DNA of 40,463 nucleotides from an uncultured Bacteroidales bacterium (GTDB lineage Bacteria; Bacteroidota; Bacteroidia; Bacteroidales; Bacteroidaceae), in assembly GCA_937906165.1 (NCBI GenBank), contig CALCYA010000117.1, forward strand, positions 1 to 40,463, in the 5' to 3' direction. The notes beneath the pieces were generated by a model. That model saw nothing but the letters and a program-made list of their open reading frames with translations, ran no database searches and was not told where the DNA came from. Both the position numbers and the translations under genes were made by a program. Shown in pieces: positions 16,083-24,533 of the stretch (position 1 is its first letter; each line of letters begins with the position of its first letter).

Positions 16083-17632
16083 ATTTTTTTCACATTCCAA
16101 CACTAATTATCTTAGGTGGCTGCATCTTTTGCATTTCAGAGAAACACTTTGAAAGAGCCGACACTATCCAGATATATTGGACAAGTATATGCTTGTTTTT
16201 AGTATTGACTGTGTATTTTGTGTGTTCGTGCTATAATGACAAGAATATCTTTCCGCAGAAAAAGATTTTAAATACAGTATGCCTTATTGGCGTTATAGAA
16301 ATCATATATTCCATTTTTCAATTATTTGGCGTAGTACCAGATAACTTTCAATACGCTTTTTTCTCAGGCAGTTTGAATAACCCCGCAGTCTTCGGAATGT
16401 TTATGTCTTGTTGTGATCTTGTATGTGTGTATTACTTAATTAAGACCACAGAAAAAGAGAGAAAAATCTGGGGGTATTTGACTGTATTGTTTGCAGTCTT
16501 TATTTTGCTGTCAAATTCACGTACAGCAATCATCTCATCTTGCGTGGGAGCATTCTTAATCTTGTCAATTGAACTGGTTCAATTTAAAGCTTTTTTTGGA
16601 AAGAAAAAAAATGTATGTTTATCAATTGTAGTGATAGTAATCGCTTTTTTATTTCTCTATTTATATAAACGTGATTCTGCAAATGGTCGGATTTTAATAT
16701 GGATTGTTTCTCTGGATATGATAAAAGAAAGACCATTGTTCGGATGGGGAGCAAATGGTATGTCATCGCATTATATGGATTTTCAAGCAAGCTTTTTGAA
16801 TAGTCATCCAAATTCTCCATTTGTAATGCTGGCAGATCAAACTTCGAATCCCTTCAATGAAATACTTCATCTCTCTATCTTGTTTGGAGTGCCAACAGCA
16901 TTGTTGTTTTGTGGTATTGTAATCTGGGCAATAGTGTACGTATCAAAGAATGTCAAAGACAATAAGGGGCTTGTCTTGGGATTTATCACACTTTTTTTTA
17001 TTTGGTGTATGTTTTCATATCCACTTAAAGTACCGTTCGTTTGGCTCATGTTATTATTTATCTTTCTATCAATATATAAGAATCTGACTTACCATCGCTC
17101 TACAAAAATAATGATTTCTTTGATTGTAATCTGCGGTGTATGTTTATATGGCTTGGTATATACTGCATTCTATGATTTCAAACGTATAAGTTTGCAAGAA
17201 CGTGCAAATGTTGAGTTTAATAATCAAACACAAAAGGATTACGAGGAACTATATAAAGATCTCTCCAATGATGCTTCTTTCCTTTATAATTACGGAGCAA
17301 TGCTACACCTATATGGTGAATATAAAAGAAGTCTTGAGGTATTTAAAGATTGCTCAAAATACCTTTCAGATTATAATATGATGCTTTTGATGGGTGATGA
17401 TTATCAACAGATTGGGTTACTTGATTCTGCTATAGCTTGTTACAATCGTGCATATCAGATGATTCCGAATAGGTACCTTCCGTTGTATTATCAGATGAAA
17501 TTATATAAAGACAATTGTAATACAGACAATGCCAAAGTAATCGCAAAGGAAATATTAAGAAAAGATAACAAATTCAAAAAGTCAAAAAAAGTTCAATTAA
17601 TAATTAACGAAGCAAAACAATGTCTCAAATGA
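16079..17632 (+). CDS. O-antigen ligase/Wzy_C-like polytopic membrane protein with C-terminal TPRs
   Basis: The 517-residue protein has about ten hydrophobic segments in the first 370 residues and a Wzy_C-type loop: SLNNPAVFGMF, LSNSRTAII, then RILIWIVSLDMIKERPLFGWG and a large periplasmic loop ending in NPFNEILHLSILFGVP. O-antigen ligases and polymerases act at the periplasmic face of the inner membrane on lipid-linked glycans. Residues about 395-510 form TPR-like helices (for example YGAMLHLYGEYKRSLEVF). Bacteroidetes carry such Wzy_C-TPR fusions outside polysaccharide loci, often next to surface-protein genes, so a role in glycosylating the neighbouring lipoprotein or LRR protein is possible but inferred. 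No glycosyltransferases are in the window. The gene is AT-rich. Confidence 0.8.
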   Translation: MNFFHIPTLIILGGCIFCISEKHFERADTIQIYWTSICLFLVLTVYFVCSCYNDKNIFPQKKILNTVCLIGVIEIIYSIFQLFGVVPDNFQYAFFSGSLNNPAVFGMFMSCCDLVCVYYLIKTTEKERKIWGYLTVLFAVFILLSNSRTAIISSCVGAFLILSIELVQFKAFFGKKKNVCLSIVVIVIAFLFLYLYKRDSANGRILIWIVSLDMIKERPLFGWGANGMSSHYMDFQASFLNSHPNSPFVMLADQTSNPFNEILHLSILFGVPTALLFCGIVIWAIVYVSKNVKDNKGLVLGFITLFFIWCMFSYPLKVPFVWLMLLFIFLSIYKNLTYHRSTKIMISLIVICGVCLYGLVYTAFYDFKRISLQERANVEFNNQTQKDYEELYKDLSNDASFLYNYGAMLHLYGEYKRSLEVFKDCSKYLSDYNMMLLMGDDYQQIGLLDSAIACYNRAYQMIPNRYLPLYYQMKLYKDNCNTDNAKVIAKEILRKDNKFKKSKKVQLIINEAKQCLK

Positions 17633-17694
17633 AAATGCTAAAAAACTATGATTGAGAAGTTTTCTAAAATAAGTTTTCGTATCTTCGCGTCACT

Positions 17695-18474
17695 ATGGAA
17701 AATTTAAGAGTCAAAATACTTATAGGAGCGGCAATGCTGCTCTGTTTTGTGCTTGGGACATGCGTAGGTCGTGGTTGTGAAGACAGCCGCGATGAGGTCG
17801 TTGAGGGGGTTGCTGAGGTTGTCGAGGAACAGTTGCCCGAGATCAAGGAAAAGGACAAGGACAAGGACAATGAAAAGGCTTTTACCGGTAAGCCTAACAA
17901 GATTGTATACTTGAACCGCAAGCGTGAGTTCAATGACATGAACGATACTCATCTTGCTGCAGCAAAACTGATTGGAATAAAACCGCTTGCGAAACGCGAG
18001 GGAATTCCAGACGCATCGCGTCCGTTGCATCTTATCTGCGGAAATATGGGTTTTTGGGGACCGGAGCCTTATATTGTTGACCGTTTGACGCACTCCTCGC
18101 CTTATCTGGTGAAGGATGCAGCCGACCTATTGTACGAAATAGGTGCCAACTTCCAGGATTCGTTGCGCAGCAAGCATTTGCCGGCCTATAGGGTAGTGGT
18201 GACATCTGTGCTCAGGACAGATGCAGATGTGAAGAGCCTGTCAAAGCGCAACATCAACGCATCTGAACGTTCTGTACACTGTTATGGAACAACATTTGAT
18301 ATATCTTACAAACGCTTTGTAAAGATAGACGAGAACTCTGAGGATGCCCGTGATGTTGACCTCATTGCGGTACTTGCCGAGGTGCTCCGCGACCTCAAGA
18401 AAGCCGGACGCTGTTATGTTAAATATGAAATCAAGCAGGCCTGCTTCCACATAACTGCACGAAAGAGAGAGTAA
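17695..18474 (+). CDS. Membrane-anchored M15-peptidase-like protein (DUF5715-type)
   Basis: The 259-residue protein has one N-terminal membrane anchor (about residues 7-24), then a charged, low-complexity linker rich in E, V, D and K. The rest contains SVHCYGTTFDI at S193-H195-Y197-G198-D202, matching the zinc-binding SxHxxGxxxD signature of M15 peptidases (VanY/VanX, D-Ala-D-Ala carboxypeptidases), and a final ACFHI with H252 in the place of the third ligand. I recall the family as DUF5715 in Bacteroidetes annotation. The likely role is cleavage of peptidoglycan stem peptides in the periplasm, although activity is not shown. A TATCTTCG near-match to the -7 consensus lies at 17680-17687, eight bases from the start codon. 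It is separate from the AT-rich genes upstream and is followed by a terminator shared with the opposing gene. Confidence 0.75.
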   Translation: MENLRVKILIGAAMLLCFVLGTCVGRGCEDSRDEVVEGVAEVVEEQLPEIKEKDKDKDNEKAFTGKPNKIVYLNRKREFNDMNDTHLAAAKLIGIKPLAKREGIPDASRPLHLICGNMGFWGPEPYIVDRLTHSSPYLVKDAADLLYEIGANFQDSLRSKHLPAYRVVVTSVLRTDADVKSLSKRNINASERSVHCYGTTFDISYKRFVKIDENSEDARDVDLIAVLAEVLRDLKKAGRCYVKYEIKQACFHITARKRE

Positions 18475-18545
18475 TTATTTAATTTAATGAATTACGGATT
18501 ATAATTGCCCGATTAAGAAAATTTAAATTGTAAAACAATAATAAG

Positions 18546-18577
18546 CCCCTCATCTGCAATGTATTGCAAATGAGGGG
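18546..18577. terminator. Bidirectional terminator between convergent genes
   Basis: A 15-bp stem with one mismatch (18546-18560 with 18563-18577) and a 2-base loop lies between the M15-like gene and the leftward carboxyltransferase gene, 21 bases from the latter's stop codon. Confidence 0.7.
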
Positions 18578-18598
18578 TTGCTGTAGTAGTTGAAGTTT

Positions 18599-20374
18599 TC
18601 AATTGAAAAGTTCGTCGCGCTGTACGTAGGCAATCACCTCGCCACGGTTAACCAAGGCACCCTGTTTTGCGCATACTTCGATTACACGGCCACCTAAGCC
18701 TGTGGCAACCGGCTGAAGTTGTCCCCAAGGGGTGATGATAGTGCAGAACATCTCGTCGGCCTTCACATGGCTACCGATAGCAGGAGGCATTGACTCGCCG
18801 CTTACAGCAACTTCCCATACAATCTGACCCTTCTCGGGCGCTACAATCGGGTCGGCTTTAGCATGTTTGATAGCCTTTATTTCTTCTACACTGACGCCTT
18901 TGCTTGCCATCTCGCTCTCCTTCGCCTTCTCAATGTCGGCAAGGAAACGCTCTTTGGCAACACCGCTCTTGTAGTCTCGGTACTGGCGCTCGTGCATGGC
19001 GAATTCCCAAAGTTCCTCGTCGTCCTGGCCTTTGTCCCATCCAAGCTCCTCCATCTCTTTACGGTACTTGTCAAGAGCATCGGGATAGAAACTCTGTGGG
19101 TCGGCTGTTGTGAACTCGAAGCCCTTCTCCTTTGCGAGCTCTACAATCTCCGGAGCTACTTCGCCGGGCAAACGGCCGCTCTTGCCAAGGATCATACCCC
19201 ACATGCTCTCGTCCATTCGGCTGAATCGTGGTTCGTCCTGAGCGTTTGAAAGCAGGTTCATCAGTGCTATGTTCTTTACATACTGGCTGAATGGGGTAAC
19301 GAGTGGGGGATATCCCACGCGTGGCCACACGTATGCGACTTCATTGAAAAGCTCTACCATAAGTTCATCAAGGGTGTAGGTCGGTTTGCCCTTGCTCTGG
19401 AGAATTCCGTTGATACCTTTATGTACGCCTGCAAGGTCGGACATCATTGAACCCATCATACCGCCGGGGAGTCCGCTTGTGAGCAACAGAGAACTCATCA
19501 GCTTGTTGTTCTTGTCCATGAAAACACCCATCCAGTCGTCAATGAATTCCTGTGTCAAACTGCGCACTTTCATGTATGCGTTCATGTTGATTTCAGGCAC
19601 TTTAAAGCCCGCATCTTTAAGCATTGCTTGAACACTGATGATGTCCGGATGCACCTTGCCCCATGAGAGTGGCTCAACAGCTGTATCAATAATGTCGCAA
19701 CCGTTCTTGCACACCTCAAGGATTGATGCCATCGAGAGGCCCGGGCCGCTATGTCCGTGATACTGGATTATGATTTCCGGATGCTTGTCCTTGATGCTCT
19801 TTGTCAATCTGCCAAGGAATGCAGGACGGCCTATGCCGGCCATGTCCTTCAAACAAATCTCTGTTGCACCGGCTTCTATAAGCTGGTCGGCCAGTTCGCT
19901 ATAGTATTCAACGGTGTGGATAGGGGAGCTTGTGATACAGAGTGTTGCCTGCGGGATCATTCCTGCCTCAAGCGCATATTTTATTGAAGGAATAATGTTT
20001 CGTGCGTCGTTGAGACCGCAGAAAATACGTGTTATGTCAACACCTTGAGCTTTCTTAACCTTATACATAAGGCGTCTTACATCGGCGGGAACTGGGAACA
20101 TGCGCAATGCGTTTAGTGCCCTGTCGAGCATGTGTGTCTGTATTCCAGCTTCATTGAAAGGTTTTGTAAAGCGTCTTACGGCATTATTGGGGTTCTCACC
20201 AGCCATAAGGTTCACCTGTTCGAATGCTCCGCCGTTTGTCTCGACGCGTGCAAAGCATCCCATTTCTATTATAGCCGGGGCAACCCTTTCCAACTGTTCT
20301 GCAAGAGGCTGGAATTTTCCCGATGATTGGTACATGTCGCGGTAAACTAAACTGAATTTAATCTCCTTTTCCAT
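18599..20374 (-). CDS. Carboxyltransferase (pyruvate carboxylase B/oxaloacetate decarboxylase alpha-like) with lysine-less lipoyl-type domain
   Basis: The 591-residue protein has an N-terminal HMGL/PC-type TIM barrel: YRDMYQSS (canonical RDAHQS, with Tyr for His), ETNGGA, the carbamate-lysine motif LKDMAGIGRP and the metal-binding HGH of YHGHSGPG, then the conserved carboxylase domain to about 430. The last 75 residues form a biotinyl/lipoyl-type fold (IGSHVKADEMF to LVNRGEVIAYV). Where the biotin AMKM motif should be it reads ITPWGQLQP (T548-G551), with no lysine between K528-region and CAKQG, so it cannot be biotinylated there. It may transfer carboxyl groups from a separate biotin carrier, feeding anaplerosis or decarboxylation, or use a different chemistry. 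No other carboxylase subunit is in the window. A TAACTTTG -7 match lies at 20447-20454 on the minus strand. Confidence 0.85.
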   Translation of the reverse strand: MEKEIKFSLVYRDMYQSSGKFQPLAEQLERVAPAIIEMGCFARVETNGGAFEQVNLMAGENPNNAVRRFTKPFNEAGIQTHMLDRALNALRMFPVPADVRRLMYKVKKAQGVDITRIFCGLNDARNIIPSIKYALEAGMIPQATLCITSSPIHTVEYYSELADQLIEAGATEICLKDMAGIGRPAFLGRLTKSIKDKHPEIIIQYHGHSGPGLSMASILEVCKNGCDIIDTAVEPLSWGKVHPDIISVQAMLKDAGFKVPEINMNAYMKVRSLTQEFIDDWMGVFMDKNNKLMSSLLLTSGLPGGMMGSMMSDLAGVHKGINGILQSKGKPTYTLDELMVELFNEVAYVWPRVGYPPLVTPFSQYVKNIALMNLLSNAQDEPRFSRMDESMWGMILGKSGRLPGEVAPEIVELAKEKGFEFTTADPQSFYPDALDKYRKEMEELGWDKGQDDEELWEFAMHERQYRDYKSGVAKERFLADIEKAKESEMASKGVSVEEIKAIKHAKADPIVAPEKGQIVWEVAVSGESMPPAIGSHVKADEMFCTIITPWGQLQPVATGLGGRVIEVCAKQGALVNRGEVIAYVQRDELFN

Positions 20375-20830
20375 AATAGCTGTTTTTAATGGTGTAGAGT
20401 AGCGTTATATACGCTTTGCTCCATAAAATTGTTGTCTCATTAGTTGCAAAGTTAGCCCCTTTATTTATAAAACCTAATTTTTCGGGCACAATTTTTAGGC
20501 TATGGATAAAATGTTATAGAATGTGGTTTTTCTCTCTTCTTTTTTAAGTCTTTTTCAGTTGTGACGGTTCTTGTCGCAAATTTTGTTCTTTTTCGGATAT
20601 CTGGGGTAAAAATCTTAAATATAGCGGTGAAATCAGCAAAATTTATTTTAAAATTCGCCACATATATCCTAATTTCGCCACATATACCATGTTTTTACCA
20701 ACACAATCATGTGTATAGCATCAAAATATGGTTGTTTTGAAACGAAATGCGACCTTTGCAATGAGAAAGCGCGCAAATGCATGAAAATATGGTGCACGCG
20801 AACATTTGAAACACTTAATAATTTATCATT
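20375..20830. other. 456-base regulatory region before the acyl-CoA synthetase array
   Basis: No gene is visible. The region is AT-rich, holds the minus-strand -7 element of the carboxyltransferase gene, and two pairs of direct repeats (20654-20666/20674-20686 and 20718-20732/20779-20793) upstream of the first AMP-binding gene, with a candidate GACCTTTG at 20751-20758. Confidence 0.6.
20654..20686. repeat. Paired 13-bp direct repeats, 20-bp period
   Basis: TTCGCCACATATA occurs at 20654-20666 and again at 20674-20686. The centre-to-centre distance of 20 bases is two helical turns, as expected for side-by-side protein binding, and the pair lies about 65 bases upstream of the candidate -7 element. 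Confidence 0.6.
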
Positions 20831-22510
20831 ATGAAACATTTTCTTCATTATATTGAAGATGCTATCAGAAACAATTGGGACAAGCCTGCTATCTCTAACT
20901 ATGGTGCCAAGACATATACATTTGGAGAAATAGCGGCAAATGCTGCCAAATTACAGATATTGTTCGACAAATGTGGTATAAAAGAGGGTGACCATGTTGC
21001 AATTGCGGCAAGAAACTCTGCAGAATGGTGTATTGCTTTTATCGCGATTGCAAGCTGTAAGGCTGTGGTTGTGCCCTTGTTGCCCGACTTTTTGCCGGAG
21101 AATATTGCCCAGCTGACTAAATTGTCCGATAGCAAACTTTTGCTTGTGGATGCGAATATTCTAAATGGACTCAAGCGCAGCAACTCGCTTGAAAAGCTTT
21201 CGGACGGTAAAGGTTTTATAGGCGTTGTTGATATTGTAAGTTATGAGCCTATAATCGGTTGTGATGCTTTGGTTGATGTAACAAAGGAAGATCTTGATGC
21301 ACTTTATAATAAGGAGTACCCTTCTGGTTTTTCTGTTGCCGATCTGAGCTATCCGCAGGAAGGTCTCGATGATCTTTCTGTAATCAGCTACACATCGGGT
21401 ACCAGCAGTTCTCCAAAAGGCGTAATGTTAGCTGCCCGTTCTTTGTCTGCAAATGTAGAGATTGGGCGTAAACTGGTGCCTATTGCTGTAAATGAGCCGG
21501 GTAACACATTGTCTATCCTGCCTCTTGCGCATATTTTCGGCCTTGCTTTTGACTTCCTATTGCTTTTCTCTTGCGGGTGCCACATCAATATCTTTACCGA
21601 GAAACCCGTGCCCGCGCGTTTGCTTAGAGCTTTAGCTGATGTAAAGCCATTTATCTTCTTGACTGTTCCGTTGTTAATAGAGAAGATTTTCCGCTCAAAG
21701 GTGATCCCTACACTCAACAAGCCTGCGATGCGATTCCTCACTTCAATACCTGGTGTCCGTCAGCTTATACATAAGAAAGTACGTGATACCATTATCGCTA
21801 CATTCGGTGGTAATCTTGCCAAAGCCGGATTTTTTATCGGTGGTGCTGCCATCAGCAAGGATGTAGATAAGGTGATGAAGAAAATAGGTATTCCTTACGC
21901 AGTCGGTTACGGTATGACAGAGTGCGGTCCGCTTATCAGTTATGTGGCCTCTTCTCACCCTTCGATTGATGACAGAGGTGGTATTGCTGCTCCTACAATA
22001 GAACTTCGTATTGATTCAGACAAACCTTCAAAGGTTCCGGGAGAGATACAGGTGCGCGGTGATGTCGTAACATTGGGCTATTATAAGAATGAAGAGGCGA
22101 CACAGAACTCATTTACGGGCGACGGTTGGCTCAAGACCGGTGATATGGGTATCCAGGACCGTTTCGGAACTGTATTCATCAAGGGACGTTGCAAGAATAT
22201 GATTCTTACAGGTAGCGGACAGAATATCTATCCCGAGGAGATTGAAGACCTCATAAATCAACAGTCTTACGTCATAGAGTCGCTCGTTGTTGGACGTAAC
22301 CATGCACTTGTTGCCCTGATTGTTGTCGACAAGGATGCGATGAAGGCTGCCGGTGTTGCTGAGGAGAAGGCGCAGGAGACAATAGAGGCAAGTGTGTTCG
22401 CGCTCAATGCCCAGTTGCCTCCATACAGCCAGATTGCCCGTTGCGAACTACGTACAGAACCGTTTGAAAAGACTCCTAAACTGAGTATCAAACGCTTTAT
22501 GTATAACTAA
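20831..22510 (+). CDS. Acyl-CoA synthetase-like AMP-binding protein, paralog 1
   Basis: This 559-residue ANL-superfamily enzyme activates a carboxylate with ATP, then presumably transfers it to CoA or a carrier. The P-loop is Y187-TSGTSSSPKG, near canonical. Later motifs are GYGMTECGPL (A5), WLKTGDMG (A7), GRCKNMILTGSGQNIYPEEI (A8) and KTPKLSIKRF with the catalytic A10 lysine. The N terminus (HFLHYIEDAIRNNWDKPAI) is shared with the three following paralogs. The family resembles long-chain fatty acid-CoA ligases, but the substrate cannot be assigned, and no beta-oxidation genes are in the window. It ends 36 bases before paralog 2 without a terminator, so the first two are probably cotranscribed. 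Confidence 0.9.
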   Translation: MKHFLHYIEDAIRNNWDKPAISNYGAKTYTFGEIAANAAKLQILFDKCGIKEGDHVAIAARNSAEWCIAFIAIASCKAVVVPLLPDFLPENIAQLTKLSDSKLLLVDANILNGLKRSNSLEKLSDGKGFIGVVDIVSYEPIIGCDALVDVTKEDLDALYNKEYPSGFSVADLSYPQEGLDDLSVISYTSGTSSSPKGVMLAARSLSANVEIGRKLVPIAVNEPGNTLSILPLAHIFGLAFDFLLLFSCGCHINIFTEKPVPARLLRALADVKPFIFLTVPLLIEKIFRSKVIPTLNKPAMRFLTSIPGVRQLIHKKVRDTIIATFGGNLAKAGFFIGGAAISKDVDKVMKKIGIPYAVGYGMTECGPLISYVASSHPSIDDRGGIAAPTIELRIDSDKPSKVPGEIQVRGDVVTLGYYKNEEATQNSFTGDGWLKTGDMGIQDRFGTVFIKGRCKNMILTGSGQNIYPEEIEDLINQQSYVIESLVVGRNHALVALIVVDKDAMKAAGVAEEKAQETIEASVFALNAQLPPYSQIARCELRTEPFEKTPKLSIKRFMYN

Positions 22511-22546
22511 AGATTATTTGTTTAAACTAAAATATTTCAAAGAGTT

Positions 22547-24220
22547 ATGAAACACTATTTGTCATATATTGATGAATCTATTAAGGCCAACTGGAACCGT
22601 CCGGCTTTAAGCAATTACGGGGCGAACACGTTGACATATGGTGTGGTTGCATCTGAAATAGAGAAGATGCATATCCTGTTTGAAAAATGCGGTATCAGGA
22701 AAGGTGAGAAAATAGCATTGTGTGCGCGTAACTGTGCCGAGTGGTGTGTTGCCTATTTCTCGGTGGTTACATACGATGCTGTATGTGTTCCTTTGTTGCC
22801 CGACTTCCTTCCACAGAACATTGCCGACCTTACACGTCTTTCCGACAGCCGTCTGCTGCTTGTTGACAATGCTATTCTTGGCAATCTCAAGCGTGACAAT
22901 ATCCTGCCACTGTTCTCCGGTTTTGCCGATTTCTGTGGTCTAATGAATATCATAGACTTTACTGTTGCCGAAAACTGTAACGGAAAGCTTGACGGAATTG
23001 TAGAGAATGTTGAAAAATCCTTTGCGGCTCGTTTCCCGAATGGCGTTACTCCTAATGCCATTGATTATGCAAAGGATAACCTTGACGCATTGTCAGTAAT
23101 CAGCTACACTTCGGGTACCAGCAGTTCTCCAAAGGGTGTGATGCTTACATCGCGTTCAATATCTTCTAACGTTGAGTTTGCAATTACCCATATTCCTGCT
23201 TCCAACGATGATAAAATCCTTTCAATCCTGCCACTTGCGCATATTTTTGGCCAGATTTTTGATTTTGTCTATCCGTTCGCTTGCGGTTGTCACATAAATA
23301 TCTATACCGAGAAACCTATTCCCGCACGTCTGTTGAAGGCATTGGCAGATGTGAAGCCATATATGTTCCTTACTGTACCTCTTCTTATCGAAAAAATCTT
23401 CCGCGGAAAGGTGATGCCTCTGTTGCAGACAACCAAGATGCGCATTATGCTTGCAATCCCCGGCTTGAGGTCCATTATATATAAGAAGGTGCGTCAGACT
23501 CTTATCGATACATTCGGAGGTAATGTTACAAAAGGTGGTATCATCCTTGGCGGTGCTGCAGTCAACAAGGAAGTGGAGGCTGTTATGCAGAAGATAAAGT
23601 TCCCGTACACCGTCGGCTATGGTATGACAGAGTGCGGTCCGCTGCTCAGTTATGTGAAGTGGGAGGATTTTGTAGCACGTTCATGCGGTGTTGTGGCACA
23701 CCCCGGTGTTGATATCCGTATCGATTCCGAGGATCCTGCCAATGTGCCGGGTGAGATTCAGGCAAAGGGTGATTCTGTAATGTCGGGTTACTACAAGAAC
23801 GAAGAGGCAACAAAGGCTACTTTCACAGAAGATGGCTGGCTCAAGACCGGTGATATGGGCCTTATGGACAAGAACGAGAATATCTTCATCAAGGGCCGTT
23901 GCAAGAATATGATCCTTACAGCCAACGGACAGAATGTCTACCCCGAGGAGATTGAGGATATCATAAACCAGTTACCGTATGTGGCGGAGTCACTTGTTGT
24001 AGGCCGTAAGCACGGATTGGTGGCACTTGTGGTTGTAAATACAGACGCTGTTGCCGAAGCCGGTATTGCGCAGGTCGACCTGCAGGGCAGAATAGAGGCC
24101 GAGGTATTCGAACTTAATGTAAAATTGCCTACATACAGCAAGATTACTGCGTGTGAGTTGATGGCAGAGCCTTTTGAGAAGACTCCTAAGTTGAGTATCA
24201 AGAGGTTTATGTATAAGTAA
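22547..24220 (+). CDS. Acyl-CoA synthetase-like AMP-binding protein, paralog 2
   Basis: The 557-residue protein resembles paralog 1 most closely: same YTSGTSSSPKG P-loop, GYGMTECGPLLSYV, WLKTGDMG, GRCKNMILTANGQNVYPEEI and KTPKLSIKRF with the adenylation-thioester lysine. It differs mainly in the region from about residue 110 to 180 and in the extreme C-terminal domain. It follows paralog 1 by 36 bases, and a strong rho-independent terminator lies about 50 bases after its stop, so paralogs 1 and 2 form one unit. Substrate specificity is unknown; two diverged copies expressed together might prefer different chain lengths. Confidence 0.9.
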   Translation: MKHYLSYIDESIKANWNRPALSNYGANTLTYGVVASEIEKMHILFEKCGIRKGEKIALCARNCAEWCVAYFSVVTYDAVCVPLLPDFLPQNIADLTRLSDSRLLLVDNAILGNLKRDNILPLFSGFADFCGLMNIIDFTVAENCNGKLDGIVENVEKSFAARFPNGVTPNAIDYAKDNLDALSVISYTSGTSSSPKGVMLTSRSISSNVEFAITHIPASNDDKILSILPLAHIFGQIFDFVYPFACGCHINIYTEKPIPARLLKALADVKPYMFLTVPLLIEKIFRGKVMPLLQTTKMRIMLAIPGLRSIIYKKVRQTLIDTFGGNVTKGGIILGGAAVNKEVEAVMQKIKFPYTVGYGMTECGPLLSYVKWEDFVARSCGVVAHPGVDIRIDSEDPANVPGEIQAKGDSVMSGYYKNEEATKATFTEDGWLKTGDMGLMDKNENIFIKGRCKNMILTANGQNVYPEEIEDIINQLPYVAESLVVGRKHGLVALVVVNTDAVAEAGIAQVDLQGRIEAEVFELNVKLPTYSKITACELMAEPFEKTPKLSIKRFMYK

Positions 24221-24269
24221 GAATGAATATATTTTAAATATATATATATTGATAGAAGATTGATTGTGG

Positions 24270-24305
24270 GGCTCTTTGGCTGTGAAGCCGGAGAGCCTTT
24301 TTTTT
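24270..24305 (+). terminator. Terminator after paralog 2
   Basis: A 12-bp stem with G-U pairs (24270-24281 with 24286-24297), GTGA loop and a following run of eight T residues. It closes the paralog 1-2 transcript. Confidence 0.85.
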
Positions 24306-24419
24306 AATGAATGTTTAAAAATATTCGTCATTAATGTTAATTGGTGTTAAATTTGCGTGGCATTTGTACTTGATATTAATAAAATAATGTACTTTTTGAG
24401 TTAATCAACATAAAAGACA

Positions 24420-24450
24420 TTTGCTTTTTTGAAAAATTAGTTGATATTTG
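24420..24450 (+). promoter_or_regulatory. Promoter of acyl-CoA synthetase paralog 3
   Basis: TTTG at 24420-24423, a 19-base spacer, and GATATTTG at 24443-24450 fit the Bacteroidetes -33/-7 pattern with one mismatch. The same layout recurs before paralog 4. Confidence 0.65.
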
Positions 24451-24533
24451 CAGAATAATTAAAGTACTTTCCTCATTGCAATGCCTTTAGTCAGGTACTG
24501 TGTGAGGGATTTTCCACAAACAAATTACGTTTT

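Larger units (their letters stand above)
24221..24533. other. 313-base intergenic with terminator and promoter
   Basis: No gene is visible. It contains the terminator of paralogs 1-2 (24270-24305), a TTGGTGTTAA element (24341-24350) and the promoter of paralog 3 (24420-24450). Confidence 0.7.

Noticed and set aside
24240..24252. TATATA run as a promoter
   Set aside because: It precedes the terminator of paralog 2 and lacks TTTG and TAnnTTTG boxes.
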